64,000 nt of DNA from the NCBI GenBank assembly GCA_016711045.1, contig JADJTT010000003.1:124001-188000 (forward strand), in the 5' to 3' direction. Below are positions 10,001 to 18,435 of this stretch, one piece after another. Numbering within the stretch: the first letter of the stretch is position 1; each line of letters begins with the position of its first letter. Origin of the DNA: Saprospirales bacterium. Its GTDB lineage: Bacteria > Bacteroidota > Bacteroidia > Chitinophagales > Saprospiraceae. The position numbers and the translations under genes are program-made. The notes below the pieces were generated by a model that was not told the origin of the DNA, searched no databases, and was given only the letters and a program-made list of their open reading frames with translations.

Positions 10001-10783
10001 GTCGCCATGGCTGGGGCTCTCGACGGGCATGGGGTATACGTTGTATCCGGAGCCGTTGAGGAAAGCCGGCGCAGGAGCTGTCTGGTGTACATGCCCCGAG
10101 CGGGAAGTCTGCCCGCCTGGACCAAATTCACAATGCAATACATCATCGCGCATGGAAAGGATCACGCCTGTGGCGGCATCGACCAGCGCAGTCCAGTGGT
10201 GGGCAGCGCTAAGCTCGTAGTATTGAACTTCCCATATAAGAGGGAGGGCTTTTTGATCATTCTGGTAATACGCCAGGCGCACGTTGATCGGTTCCAACGC
10301 ATAGGTACCTTTTGCAAACTGCACTTTCTGCATGGGTCCGCCTTCGCCTTTCACCACGGGCAGTGCCGGCGGCAGGAGAATATCCAGGCGGTAGGCCACA
10401 GCCCGCACCGCTTGCTCGGCGGAGATAACCGGGCTGGTTTGAGTAGCTTTTCCGGCCAGGTTGCGTACAAAGCGCACATTCATATTGATCAGGGCGCCGT
10501 TGCGGTCGATGTTGGCGTTGCCGGCAGCTTGCAACACTTCAATCCCCTGGTATTGCTGACTGAAATACACATGGGTGATGCCGCTTTTCTTGCTCGAATA
10601 GGCACTCGTGACCCATACATCGGCTACATCGGCGGGGGTGATGCCGTAGTCGGTGCAACGGGCTTGCAAATGGTCGAGGGTGAGCCGGATGGCGGTTTCA
10701 TGTTGAGCCGAGGCAGGAGCTGCGTGGAAGAGCCCGGAAAGCATCAGACTAAAAGACAGAAGCGTATACAATGTTTTTTTCAT
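7034..10783 (-). CDS. Secreted M36 (fungalysin) metalloprotease with PA, PKD and T9SS domains
   Basis: The start is taken at the ATG at 10783, giving about 1249 residues and a clean signal peptide; the longer reading upstream is not protein-like. Order of parts: signal peptide, FTP/PepSY-like propeptide (about 30-230), M36 catalytic region interrupted by a PA insert (LCTFIAKIQNAQNAGAVAV), zinc motif HEYAHGISNRLTGG near residue 577 with the third ligand in GEGWSDYFSLM, then two PKD domains (YLWDFGDGYTSEEINPSH and WFWDFGDGNTSTDQNPAH) and a C-terminal T9SS type A sorting domain. It would be exported across the outer membrane and degrade extracellular protein. A terminator follows the stop. Family and secretion route are clear; the substrate is not. 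Confidence 0.95.
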   Translation of the reverse strand: MKKTLYTLLSFSLMLSGLFHAAPASAQHETAIRLTLDHLQARCTDYGITPADVADVWVTSAYSSKKSGITHVYFSQQYQGIEVLQAAGNANIDRNGALINMNVRFVRNLAGKATQTSPVISAEQAVRAVAYRLDILLPPALPVVKGEGGPMQKVQFAKGTYALEPINVRLAYYQNDQKALPLIWEVQYYELSAAHHWTALVDAATGVILSMRDDVLHCEFGPGGQTSRSGHVHQTAPAPAFLNGSGYNVYPMPVESPSHGDRELVTDPANALASPYGWHDFDGVVGADTTITFGNNVHAYLDTLDNNQSSGDEPDGGPDLLFDFPLDLNATPDTYGAAAVTNLFYWNNLMHDVTYQYGFDEPAGNFQFNNYGNGGTGDDYVRAEAQDGGGTNNANFFTPSDGGNGRMQMYLWFGSPASETLELLTIESPAGIQGGYLGKEAIFGPGLPTDVPITAEVVLVNDGGGTPSLGCNTLVNGAELSGKIAMVDRGLCTFIAKIQNAQNAGAVAVIVCNNDDNPPIAMPGNGPSITIPSIMISKADCQVIKVELANGVTASLLGFGNEIGVRDGDFDNGVIAHEYAHGISNRLTGGPNTGSCLSNSEQMGEGWSDYFSLMMTLEEGDQGEDVRGIGTFAVFEPVDGPGIRPAPYSTDMSVNPYTYAASNDEQNISQPHGVGFVWCTMLWDMTWALIDQYGFDPDIYNGTGGNNMALQLVMEGMKLQPCGPGFVDGRDAILLADQQLYDGANQCLIWEAFANRGLGVSASQGSADSRTDQVEAFDVPNICLVPDFPPNAGFIVAFSNECAGLFKFEDQSTDIPQYYLWDFGDGYTSEEINPSHTYDAEGSYDVSLIVTNTLGADTVTQTVTVDFIDYPVIDNITSCEGSPAILTAQDNGYVVNWYSNGKLLFSGIEFVTPPISGPTTYMVESEDKKPLQQVGPPNSFFGGGSYHNTGFTGLLQFEAFVPFILDSVWVDAGDDGERLIELFDMNGNQLDAVTVFMPYGISTVALNLEIPEPGMYQIGGTGVNLYRNNNGAQYPYELPGIVTITSSNATTNPQGYYYYLYNWQVRELSCFSEQVPVTVEPLAAPTAGYDYLQGGAQLTFLDVSVGATSWFWDFGDGNTSTDQNPAHFYLEDGDYEVVLTVSNGNCESTYTETITILNSGVADIDGLTAFNLYPTIGNGQFMLTISLDRAADLNVSVVNVLGQEVYQLFRSQTASLQEEVNLPELASGTYFVQLHINGQGAVKKYVLVR

Positions 10784-10991
10784 ACTAGGAATTTTTACCC
10801 GGATGGAACAACGTGGATTACATTTGGTTGGCAAATATAGGCGGAAACCAAATGCGGTTTTAATTCCGGACAATTATTTGAAAGGAAAAGATAGGATGTC
10901 GGTGCATAACTGATTATTTTCCCGACTTTTAAACTATCTCCATCACGCTCACGTTCAATGAGTAGTGAATGCAGCGATTATATCAATTAAT

Positions 10992-11318
10992 ATGAACCAA
11001 TCAGAAGAACTTACCAAACTCATACGAGAGGAGATTATCAAAACCAAGCAGCGGGTGAAGGAATACGGCGAACTCTCGCAACCAATCTCCCCTGAAAACT
11101 CCATCGGACGCGTATCCCGCATGGACTCCATCAACAATAAAAGCGTAGTGGAAGCCGCCTTACGGGAAGCCGAAAGCAAGCTGGCAGGCCTTAAATACGC
11201 CCTCTCGAGAGTTGACAACCCCGATTTCGGCATCTGCCTGCGCTGCCAAAAGCCTATTCCGCCCAAGCGGTTGCTGCTCATGCCGCAAAGTCGGTACTGT
11301 GTGCATTGTGCGCAGTGA
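10992..11318 (+). CDS. TraR/DksA-type C4 zinc-finger protein
   Basis: 108 residues from the ATG at 10992. An N-terminal coiled-coil-forming helical hairpin is followed by a zinc finger with CLRCQKPIPPKRLL and CVHC near the C-terminus, four cysteines in the CxxC...CxxC arrangement of the DksA/TraR family. Such proteins bind the RNA polymerase secondary channel and adjust transcription, often with ppGpp. Full-size DksA is about 150 residues, so this is a short member. It stands alone upstream of two tRNA genes and is transcribed in the same direction. Family assignment is good, but regulatory targets are unknown. Confidence 0.85.
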   Translation: MNQSEELTKLIREEIIKTKQRVKEYGELSQPISPENSIGRVSRMDSINNKSVVEAALREAESKLAGLKYALSRVDNPDFGICLRCQKPIPPKRLLLMPQSRYCVHCAQ

Positions 11319-11346
11319 TTTTTTTACATTCTTTCCCCTTCCAAGG

Positions 11347-11377
11347 TTGAATAACTTATCAAAGTTCCGTACTTTTG
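11347..11377 (+). promoter_or_regulatory. Bacteroidota-type promoter for the tRNA genes
   Basis: A -33 TTG at 11347-11349 is followed after 20 bases by TACTTTTG at 11370-11377, an exact match to the Bacteroidota -7 consensus TAnnTTTG. It lies about 77 bases upstream of tRNA-Val. Confidence 0.7.
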
Positions 11378-11425
11378 CATCCGCCTTGAATGAAAGGCTT
11401 TTGGACCGAAGTTTTGCTGCGAGCA

Positions 11426-11449
11426 CCTCCTTCGCTAAAGCTACGGCGC
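11426..11449. repeat. Short palindromic repeat, copy 1 (CCTTCGCTAAAGCTACGG core)
   Basis: Contains TCCTTCGCTAAAGCTACGG, which recurs at 11656-11680 in the same orientation and at 11534-11559 inverted. It lies immediately upstream of tRNA-Val. Confidence 0.7.
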
Positions 11450-11453
11450 TCAA

Positions 11454-11528
11454 GGGTGATTAGCTCAGTTGGTTCAGAGCACTGCTTTGACAGAGCAGGG
11501 GTCAGCAGTTCGAGTCTGCTATCACCCA
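11454..11528 (+). tRNA. tRNA-Val (GAC)
   Basis: A cloverleaf can be drawn: 7-bp acceptor stem GGGTGAT/ATCACCC, D arm with TAGCTCAGTTGG, anticodon stem CTGCT/AGCAG with loop TTGACAG giving anticodon GAC, and T arm with GTTCGAGTC. CCA is not encoded. Confidence 0.93.
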
Positions 11529-11533
11529 CTGTG

Positions 11534-11559
11534 TCCGCCGTAGCCTTGGCGAAGGCGGA
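11534..11559. repeat. Short palindromic repeat, copy 2 (inverted)
   Basis: A hairpin-forming element with ends TCCGCC and GGCGGA, inverted relative to the copies at 11426 and 11656. It lies just after tRNA-Val. Confidence 0.7.
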
Positions 11560-11655
11560 CCTTCTAGCTTTTCATCTATTCAGAGGAGAAGCTGAACAAT
11601 TTCCCCGCCATAAGCTAAAGCTGCCTAACAGCAGTCAAGTTTAAAGCGGGATAAT

Positions 11656-11680
11656 CCACCTTCGCTAAAGCTACGGTGGA
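11656..11680. repeat. Short palindromic repeat, copy 3
   Basis: Ends CCACC and GGTGG enclose the same TTCGCTAAAGCTAC core as copy 1, with compensating changes in both arms. It lies just before tRNA-Pro. Confidence 0.7.
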
Positions 11681-11685
11681 GAGTC

Positions 11686-11759
11686 CGGGGTGTAGCTCAG
11701 TCCGGTAGAGTACTCGTCTGGGGGGCGAGTGGTCGCAGGTTCAAATCCTGTCACCCCGA
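11686..11759 (+). tRNA. tRNA-Pro (GGG)
   Basis: Acceptor stem CGGGGTG/CACCCCG, D arm TAGCTCAGTCCGG, anticodon stem CTCGT/GCGAG with loop CTGGGGG giving anticodon GGG, and T arm with GTTCAAATC. CCA is not encoded. Confidence 0.92.
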
Positions 11760-11774
11760 CAACTTTAAAATCAA

Positions 11775-11807
11775 AGGCTTATGCAGTTTTGCATAAGCCT
11801 TTTTTTG
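11775..11807 (+). terminator. Rho-independent terminator after the tRNA genes
   Basis: A perfect 11-base stem (11775-11785 with 11790-11800, loop of four) is followed by seven T residues. Confidence 0.9.
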
Positions 11808-11880
11808 TTGGTGGGTAAACCCGCCACAATCCATTTGACTTTTTTTAGAAAAAAATTCAAAATAGCAAGGTTAAATACCG

Positions 11881-12351
11881 ATGAAAACAGTCTCCGTCAA
11901 AGAACTCAAACAGGAATTAGGTCAACGCTCCCCTAAAGAGCTCTTGGAAATTTGTGTAAGGCTGTCCCGGTTTAAAAAGGAAAATAAAGAACTGCTGACC
12001 TACCTCTTATTTGAAAGCGCGGACGAAGCAAGTTTTATTGAAGAAGTGAAAAAAGAGGTGGAAGCGCAATTTTCCCTTATCAATACCTCGAGCTTTTATT
12101 TCATCAACAAAAGCGCGCGCAAGATACTTCGGATCCTCAAAAAGTATATTCGGTATTCTCAGAAGAAGGAAACGGAAGTGGAGTTGTTGATCCATTTTTG
12201 TGCGGAACTATCGAAGATCCAACCTTCTATCCAAAAGAATACAAAACTTCAAAACCTCTACCAACGGCAGATCGTGGCGGTGAGAAAAGCCCTTTCTACG
12301 CTACATGAGGATCTGCAATATGATTACGAAATGGTGCTGGAGCAATTGTAG
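11881..12351 (+). CDS. Conserved hypothetical, mostly helical protein
   Basis: 156 residues, basic and predicted almost wholly helical, with no signal peptide or membrane segment. The N-terminus (TVSVKELKQELGQRSPKELL) and the cluster KSARKILRILKKYIRYSQKK suggest a nucleic-acid-associated or scaffold protein, but there is no catalytic motif. It may belong to a Bacteroidota domain of unknown function (possibly DUF6155); I am not certain. It is a single gene between the tRNA terminator and the VWA protein. Confidence 0.7.
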   Translation: MKTVSVKELKQELGQRSPKELLEICVRLSRFKKENKELLTYLLFESADEASFIEEVKKEVEAQFSLINTSSFYFINKSARKILRILKKYIRYSQKKETEVELLIHFCAELSKIQPSIQKNTKLQNLYQRQIVAVRKALSTLHEDLQYDYEMVLEQL

Positions 12352-12446
12352 TAGAAATCCTGAATATCCTATTCAACCGTGTTACTTTCCCTCCCTTCCT
12401 CATTATACCCTCAAAACACCTTCCTTTTTCCACAAAATCTCTCCCC

Positions 12447-14240
12447 ATGCTCAAGAATATCCTCTTGACCCTATGCTCCTTTTGCCTGATGGCCGGCTAC
12501 GCACAAGAACACCTATCCGGAATCGTGCTGGATGCCCGTTTTAACGTGCCGCTGCCGGGCGCCCTGGTCTGTGTGGGTGATGCCACGGAAGGCGTGGTCA
12601 CCGATGCCGAAGGCCAATTCAACCTGACACTCAGCGGTAGCGAACGATGGCTGAAGATCTCCTGCCCCGGTTACGAAACACGCAATTATGAGGTGGCGCC
12701 CGGCGATACCTCCCTGACGATTGAACTGGTAGGCCTGCCCATCGCTTACGACACCGTGATCGTTTTCGACCCCGAAACGTATGAAGAAAAGATTCAGGTG
12801 GTGCCGGTATCTGCGTACCGAATATCCTCCGCCCCGGCAGCAATGATGGGCGACGCACCTGCTGCAAATCCCGGCCAACACGCCCCCGGACAGCTTACCG
12901 CCGGGGAGGTCAACGACTTCAGCAAATGGGTCCTGTGGAATGACAAATCGCAGGAAGAACTGCGAATGCATCAGCAAACCTGGAAAATTTCTCCCTCCAA
13001 CCGGTTTTCCGTCATGATCCAGGACCAAAAGGGAATCCCGGTGACGGGTGAAACTGTATTTTTGGTGAATTCAACTAAAGACACGGTCTGGTCGGCAGTA
13101 ACCGACAACACCGGGCGGGCGGAACTCTGGGCCGGCATGTTCGGGGAGCAGGTTGAAGATGCACACACCTATTCGATAGCCGCCAATTATGGAAAAAAGA
13201 ACCGCGACGCCCCAAAAGCCACTCCCTTTCAGGAGGGAATCAATCATATTACCCTAAAAAGGGATTGTAACCAGCCAAATGTGGTAGACGCCGTGTTCAT
13301 GGTAGATGCGACGGGCTCTATGAGCGATGAAATAAACTACCTCAAAGCGGAATTGAACGATGTCATCGAAAAAGTAAACGAAAAGAACCCCGGTCTGGCG
13401 CTCAACCTCGGAACCGTTTTTTACCGGGATCACGGAGACCAGTATATCACGAAAAGATCGGCGCTTTCCAGCGATATTTCCGGAACCATCGACTTTATAA
13501 AAGAACAATCGGCAGACGGTGGCGGAGATGGCCCGGAAGCATTCGACGAAGCCCTTTTGGAAGCCCTAAATGACCTGAACTGGAGCGACCAGGCCCGGGC
13601 CAGGATTCTGTTCATGGTGCTGGACGCCCCTCCGCACCAAACGCCCGAAAACATCGAAAGACTTCAGAAAGCGGCTTATGCTGCCGCCCAAAAAGGGATC
13701 AAGCTCATCCCGGTCACCGGTAGCGGGATCGATAAAAGCACGGAGTACCTGATGCGTTCCCTGGCCCTTTGCACCAACGGCACGTATGTGTTTTTGACCG
13801 ACCACAGCGGGATCGGGAATGCCCATATCGAGCCCACCACCGACAGTTATGAAGTAGAAAAGCTGAATGACCTGCTGGTCCGCCTGTTCGGTCAATTTAC
13901 GACCGTAGTTGAATGCGACAAGCACATCCCGCTTCTGGAAGAAATTTCCGACACCACGGAAGTCAACGGTTCACTTCATTCGGAAACCGGCACATCGCCT
14001 GAAGACGCGTTCCGTTTTTTTCCCAATCCCACCACAGGGGCGCTAACTATTGAAACGGAAGGAGCAATAAAAGAACTGTTCCTCACCGACCTCTCCGGCA
14101 AGATCCTCCAGCGGATCGTTGTGGATGGGCGGCCGCGGTTTCAAATAGATATTTCCCCATACCCGAGCGGGGTTTACGCCTTGATGTATTTTGGAAAGAA
14201 TGACAGGGCTGTAGGTGGGAGGATTGTGCTAATGAAGTAA
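12447..14240 (+). CDS. Secreted VWA-domain protein with CarboxypepD-like and T9SS domains
   Basis: 597 residues. A signal peptide (to about residue 19) is followed by a carboxypeptidase-regulatory-like/CNA-B beta domain (LSGIVLDARFNVPLPGALV, about 24-95) and a linker. A second beta domain (about 185-265) precedes a von Willebrand A domain beginning FMVDATGSMSDEINYLK near residue 285; DATGSM is a MIDAS metal-site motif. The protein ends in a T9SS sorting domain (FRFFPNPTTGALTIE to RIVLMK). It is likely a cell-surface or secreted adhesion or metal-dependent binding protein. The ligand is unknown. The gene is monocistronic and followed by a palindrome that may act as terminator. Confidence 0.88.
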   Translation: MLKNILLTLCSFCLMAGYAQEHLSGIVLDARFNVPLPGALVCVGDATEGVVTDAEGQFNLTLSGSERWLKISCPGYETRNYEVAPGDTSLTIELVGLPIAYDTVIVFDPETYEEKIQVVPVSAYRISSAPAAMMGDAPAANPGQHAPGQLTAGEVNDFSKWVLWNDKSQEELRMHQQTWKISPSNRFSVMIQDQKGIPVTGETVFLVNSTKDTVWSAVTDNTGRAELWAGMFGEQVEDAHTYSIAANYGKKNRDAPKATPFQEGINHITLKRDCNQPNVVDAVFMVDATGSMSDEINYLKAELNDVIEKVNEKNPGLALNLGTVFYRDHGDQYITKRSALSSDISGTIDFIKEQSADGGGDGPEAFDEALLEALNDLNWSDQARARILFMVLDAPPHQTPENIERLQKAAYAAAQKGIKLIPVTGSGIDKSTEYLMRSLALCTNGTYVFLTDHSGIGNAHIEPTTDSYEVEKLNDLLVRLFGQFTTVVECDKHIPLLEEISDTTEVNGSLHSETGTSPEDAFRFFPNPTTGALTIETEGAIKELFLTDLSGKILQRIVVDGRPRFQIDISPYPSGVYALMYFGKNDRAVGGRIVLMK

Positions 14241-14241
14241 G

Positions 14242-14343
14242 CTGAACTGTGATTCGTATGATTCGTGTGATTTTTTTGATGAGTTGTGCCCCCTGTACTT
14301 TTCAATCGTGGCAATCACAAAAATCACATGGATCATAGTTCAG
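14242..14343. repeat. Imperfect palindrome of TGATTCG-type words
   Basis: The left arm (14242-14277) has tandem words around TGATTCGTA/TGATTCGTG and the right arm (14312-14343) is their approximate reverse complement. It directly follows the stop of the VWA gene, consistent with a terminator or 3' stability element. Confidence 0.65.
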
Positions 14344-14477
14344 ACAGTTACGCCCCTATTTACGCTAAAAAGGTACGAAGAAGGGTGAAATAAATGCGAA
14401 AAATGGGGGTAAAAAGTAATGCACCTCCGTACTTGCCTCCCCTTTCGCTTTTCCGTAACTTGCAGTAACCAAAAAAA

Positions 14478-15044
14478 ATGCGCATGCCCCTTGTATCTAA
14501 AAAATTGTGGACAGTAGACGAAGTACTGCATATGCAGGAGGCCGGTATCCTCACCCCCACCAGCCGGCTCGAACTGATCCGCGGTGAATTGATAGAGATG
14601 AGTCCGAGTGGAAATTTACATGCAGCTTTGGTCAACGATGTTTTTGCCCAGCTTTTAAAGCTGGTAGCAGAAAATGCGATCGTCTGGGGGCAAACAAATG
14701 TGCAATTGGATATCCATTCTGCACCGGAACCGGATATTGCCCTCCTCAAATATCGAAAAGACCGCTATTTTTCCAGACTGCCCGAACCCGAGGACATTCT
14801 TCTCGTAATTGAAATATCTGACTCTTCCCTAAATCTTGACCGGAAGATCAAAGCCCCTTTGTATGCCGAATTCGGCATCCCGGAATACTGGATCCTGGAC
14901 CTGGCCCAGAACCGGGTGGAACGTTACCAACAGCCCGGGAAGGATGGGTTTGCACAAGTGGAATATTTCAGTACGGAGGTGGTGCTCCCACTGCCGGAGT
15001 TGGACGCAGAGATCAGTGTGGGTGCGCTGTTTGGGGTAAAATGA
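14478..15044 (+). CDS. Uma2-family (DUF820) restriction-endonuclease-fold protein
   Basis: 188 residues. It has the Uma2 layout: LWTVDEVLHMQEAGILT and RLELIRGELIEMSPSG at the N-terminus, then the PD-(D/E)xK-like core with EPDIALL, PEDILLVIEISDSSLNLDRK and GIPEYWILD. These proteins adopt a nuclease fold but their cellular role is poorly known. A close paralogue lies at 39152-39715, with near-identical N-terminal blocks. It is convergent with the Nramp gene (7-base gap). No partner toxin, antitoxin or modification gene is adjacent. Confidence 0.9.
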   Translation: MRMPLVSKKLWTVDEVLHMQEAGILTPTSRLELIRGELIEMSPSGNLHAALVNDVFAQLLKLVAENAIVWGQTNVQLDIHSAPEPDIALLKYRKDRYFSRLPEPEDILLVIEISDSSLNLDRKIKAPLYAEFGIPEYWILDLAQNRVERYQQPGKDGFAQVEYFSTEVVLPLPELDAEISVGALFGVK

Positions 15045-15051
15045 GCCCCCT

Positions 15052-16935
15052 CTATTCCTCTTCCCGCACAATAAACACCGGAATATTCACCCGGTGCCGC
15101 ACCGAGTCTACCGTCGTGCCGAAAATGAGGTCTTTGAACAGCCGGTGCCCATGCGCCCCCAGCACCAGGAGCTCCGCGCCGAACTCGTGCACAGCCTTCG
15201 GAATGCTCGTCTTGGGATTGCCGAAGCCCAGATAGGTCTCGGCATTAAACCCTTTGGCTTTCATCTCCTGGGCGTAGTACTCCAGGCGTTTGGCATCATC
15301 GCCGGTTTCCTTATCCCGGATCTCATCGCCCAATAAAATGGCGCCGGCCGACTCGACGACGTGGATGAGCTGGTAAACTGTATCGGGCGTGCCCATTGAA
15401 ATGGCATACCGCAAGGTTTGCACATCGATATCGCTGAAATCGATAGCAATCGCTATTTTCCTGAATGCCTTTTTTTCAAACACATCCAGACTGCCGGGCT
15501 TGGAATGCAGTTCCGTCTTGGGCTCCAGCAGAAAGGATTTTACGAAAGGGGTCACCGTGACAAACACCATCAGCCCCGCGGCTCCAAGCGCCAGGGGCAC
15601 CACGGTGAGCCAGAGCACCACAGGGGAGGAGGATGCCCCGATCCAGGAAGCTATTTCATCGATCACCAGTTTGACGTTGAGTGTTACGATGATGAGGGCA
15701 GTTAGCCAGGACAATGTTTTCAACACCGGACCGATCGCCAGTTTGCCCATGCGCCGCTTGTCACTGACAAAATGGATGAGCGGGATGATGGCAAACCCCA
15801 ACTGCAAGCTCAGCACGACCTGGCTCAGGATGAGCATTTTCCCCGTCACCGCTTCCCCCAGAAAAACGATGGCCAGCACCGCAGGACCGATGGCAAGGGT
15901 CCGGGTGATGAGTCGCCTTATCCAGGGCTGGATGCGCAAATTCAGGTAGCCCTCCATCACCACCTGCCCGGCAAGGGTACCGGTGAGGGTGGAACTCTGC
16001 CCGGCCGCGATCAGCGCGATCGCAAAGAACATAGGCGCCAGCTTCGAGCCCAGCAGCGGTTGTAAAAAACGGTGGGCATCCTGGATCTCCGACACCTCGA
16101 ACATACCCGCTCTGTAAAAGGTGGAGGCAGCCAGCACCAGGATGGCCGCGTTCACAAAAAAAGCCAGGTTGAGCGCGATGGCCGAATCTATAAAGTTAAA
16201 GCGCAGGGCGCCCTTCGTTTCCACCATGTTATTGGTGAATTTCCGGGACTGCACCAGCGACGAGTGCAAGTAAAGATTGTGCGGCATGACGGTAGCGCCG
16301 ATGATCCCGATGGCAATGTATAAAGCCGCGCTGTTGGGAATACTGGGAATAAATCCGGTGACGAGCGCACCCATATCGGGTTTGGCCAGAAACATCTCGA
16401 CCAAAAAGGCAAGTCCGATGATGCTGATGAGCGCCAGGATGAACGCTTCCATGAGCCGCATCCCCCGGTGGATGAAAAAGAGTAGTATAAAGGTGTCGAA
16501 GAACGTGAGCACTACCCCCCACAACAACGGCAGTCCGAACAAAAGCTGGAGTCCTATGGCCATTCCCAGCACTTCGGCCAGATCTGTAGCTGCAATGGCG
16601 ATCTCCGCCAGCAAGTAAAGTACAAAATTGACGGGCCGGCTATAGGTCTCCTTCGATGCCTGCGCCAAATCCCGTCCGCTGACAAGCCCTAGCCGGGTAC
16701 TCAGACTCTGCAACAACAGCGCCATAAGATTGGACATGAGCAACACCCATATCAGGGTATATCCGAACTGGCTACCCCCTGCAATATCCGTAGCCCAGTT
16801 GCCCGGATCCATGTATCCGACCGAAATCAGATAAGCCGGGCCCATAAACGCGAAGAGCCTGCGGAAAAATCCTTTTTTCCGGGTTTCCACAGTGGCGTGG
16901 ACTTCTTCCAGTGATTTGGGTATTGGGTTAGGCAT
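15052..16935 (-). CDS. Nramp-family divalent metal transporter fused to a C-terminal UspA domain
   Basis: The start is taken at the ATG at 16935 (627 residues); the upstream extension lacks protein character. Residues about 30-450 form an Nramp (MntH-type) transporter with many hydrophobic helices. The first-helix metal-site motif is DPGNWATDIAGG and the helix-6 motif is MPHNLYLHSSLVQSR; both are the conserved Mn2+/Fe2+ ligands of proton-coupled Nramp carriers. After two more helices, residues about 480-627 form a universal stress protein domain (IAIAIDFSDIDVQTLRYA ... LLVLGAHGHRLFKDLIFGTT). The G-x2-G-x9-G(S/T)-like ATP-binding pattern near the end is partial. The fusion suggests nucleotide- or stress-dependent control of metal uptake, which is inference. 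Confidence 0.92.
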   Translation of the reverse strand: MPNPIPKSLEEVHATVETRKKGFFRRLFAFMGPAYLISVGYMDPGNWATDIAGGSQFGYTLIWVLLMSNLMALLLQSLSTRLGLVSGRDLAQASKETYSRPVNFVLYLLAEIAIAATDLAEVLGMAIGLQLLFGLPLLWGVVLTFFDTFILLFFIHRGMRLMEAFILALISIIGLAFLVEMFLAKPDMGALVTGFIPSIPNSAALYIAIGIIGATVMPHNLYLHSSLVQSRKFTNNMVETKGALRFNFIDSAIALNLAFFVNAAILVLAASTFYRAGMFEVSEIQDAHRFLQPLLGSKLAPMFFAIALIAAGQSSTLTGTLAGQVVMEGYLNLRIQPWIRRLITRTLAIGPAVLAIVFLGEAVTGKMLILSQVVLSLQLGFAIIPLIHFVSDKRRMGKLAIGPVLKTLSWLTALIIVTLNVKLVIDEIASWIGASSSPVVLWLTVVPLALGAAGLMVFVTVTPFVKSFLLEPKTELHSKPGSLDVFEKKAFRKIAIAIDFSDIDVQTLRYAISMGTPDTVYQLIHVVESAGAILLGDEIRDKETGDDAKRLEYYAQEMKAKGFNAETYLGFGNPKTSIPKAVHEFGAELLVLGAHGHRLFKDLIFGTTVDSVRHRVNIPVFIVREEE

Positions 16936-17133
16936 GTGTGGGTCTGTGTTTCTTTTTCCCCAAGGCAAAGTAATGTTTTTTACGAATACACCCCAATAGC
17001 TATCCGTTTCCAGCCTGGTAAAATACCGAATATGAAGTTGTTTTTGTGTAAAATTTGGAATACCGCTAGTCAAGATTAACCATAATACTAAGTCATTGGC
17101 TATATTTATACCAACATCAAAATCATTGCACAC

Positions 17134-18396
17134 ATGAAAAGAATAATTACACTCTTCACGTTCCTGGCCTTTACCTGCTCCTTACAAGCCCAATCCTCGG
17201 TCACCGTCTCCGTGGGTAATGGGTATAGTACCCAAGTGTACTACACCATGGCCAACGACGCGGTCACTACCCTGGCAAATAATGCCTGGGATCTTGCGTT
17301 CACCACCGGCCCTACCGATGGCGGCGTTTTCACCAACGAAGCTGCTAACTCGGGATCCAATCCCGTACAACTCTGGCTCGCCCCTACCTGGGAATGGTCG
17401 GACATCATCAACCCGGCCATGCTGGAAGATAGCCTCTACAACCCGGAAACAGACTGGGAAACAGGCGCTTTCAATAGCGTGAAAGACCCGCTGGATCCTT
17501 CCGACTTCGGCTGGGGTTTCTATAGCGAGATCGACAACGAAGCCATCGGCGTGCGGGTCTATGCCCTGCAACTTCGGGATGGTTCCTGGAAGAAGATCAT
17601 GATCGATTCGCTGATCGCCGGGGTGTACTATTGGCGATATGCCGACCTCGATGGCGCTAATGAAACCAATATGACGATCGACAAAGCCGATTTTGCAGGC
17701 AGTCCCCTCGTCTATTTCTCATTCGACACGGAGGCCTCAGTAGCTAGTCCTTCGGGCTGGGACCTGCTGTTCACCCGTTATCTGGCTCCACTGGAACTCA
17801 GCGGCGAGATCGTACCCTATCCTTCTACCGGCGTGCTTTCCGGATTTGGGGTGGAAGTGGCTGAAGCGCAGGGCGTAAACCCCGCTACGGTCAATTACGA
17901 AGATTACCTCGACAGCCTCGACACCCATCTGGATGTGATCGGACAGGATTGGAAAGAATTCAACCTTACCACCTTCTCCTGGGTACTCGATCCCAACCGG
18001 GCTTACTTTGTCAAACTAGCCGACAACAACCTCTGGAAAGTGGTCTTCACGGCTTTCGGCGGCTCCGGCACCGGCAATATTACGTTTGAAAAGACCTTTG
18101 TGGCCACGATTACGGGAGTGGAAGAAGCTGGGAGCAATTTTACAAACTTTGGAGTGTTCCCAAATCCGGCTGTCGATGAATTGACCGTGGCGTTTTCATT
18201 GGTGAAAAGCCAAGAGGTTATGCCGCTTACCCTGGTAAACAGCCTTGGACAGGAAGTGTGGCGCATGCAGGTCTCCGGCACCTCCGGGCTGAACGTCTGG
18301 CAAATCGACCTGCCCGGCTTATCCAATGGGCTTTATTACCTGATTGCAGGAAATGGAAATGAGGTAGTAAGTACCCCTGTGCACATTCAAAATTAG
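17134..18396 (+). CDS. HmuY-like secreted protein with T9SS sorting domain
   Basis: 420 residues with a signal peptide (MKRIITLFTFLAFTCSLQAQ). The body resembles Bacteroidota HmuY-type beta proteins: VYYTMANDAVTTLANNAWDL near the start and WDLLFTRYLAPLE near residue 205, the duplicated WDLxFT pattern typical of these proteins. A T9SS type A domain begins at FGVFPNPAVDELTV near residue 345. Some HmuY proteins bind haem, but I see no clear histidine pair to support that here. The gene is divergent from the Nramp gene with 198 bases between starts. Probably a surface or secreted protein; function open. Confidence 0.72.
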   Translation: MKRIITLFTFLAFTCSLQAQSSVTVSVGNGYSTQVYYTMANDAVTTLANNAWDLAFTTGPTDGGVFTNEAANSGSNPVQLWLAPTWEWSDIINPAMLEDSLYNPETDWETGAFNSVKDPLDPSDFGWGFYSEIDNEAIGVRVYALQLRDGSWKKIMIDSLIAGVYYWRYADLDGANETNMTIDKADFAGSPLVYFSFDTEASVASPSGWDLLFTRYLAPLELSGEIVPYPSTGVLSGFGVEVAEAQGVNPATVNYEDYLDSLDTHLDVIGQDWKEFNLTTFSWVLDPNRAYFVKLADNNLWKVVFTAFGGSGTGNITFEKTFVATITGVEEAGSNFTNFGVFPNPAVDELTVAFSLVKSQEVMPLTLVNSLGQEVWRMQVSGTSGLNVWQIDLPGLSNGLYYLIAGNGNEVVSTPVHIQN

Positions 18397-18435
18397 TGAT
18401 CAAATCGACATTCAGGGTTAGGCCCTAATACTTTT

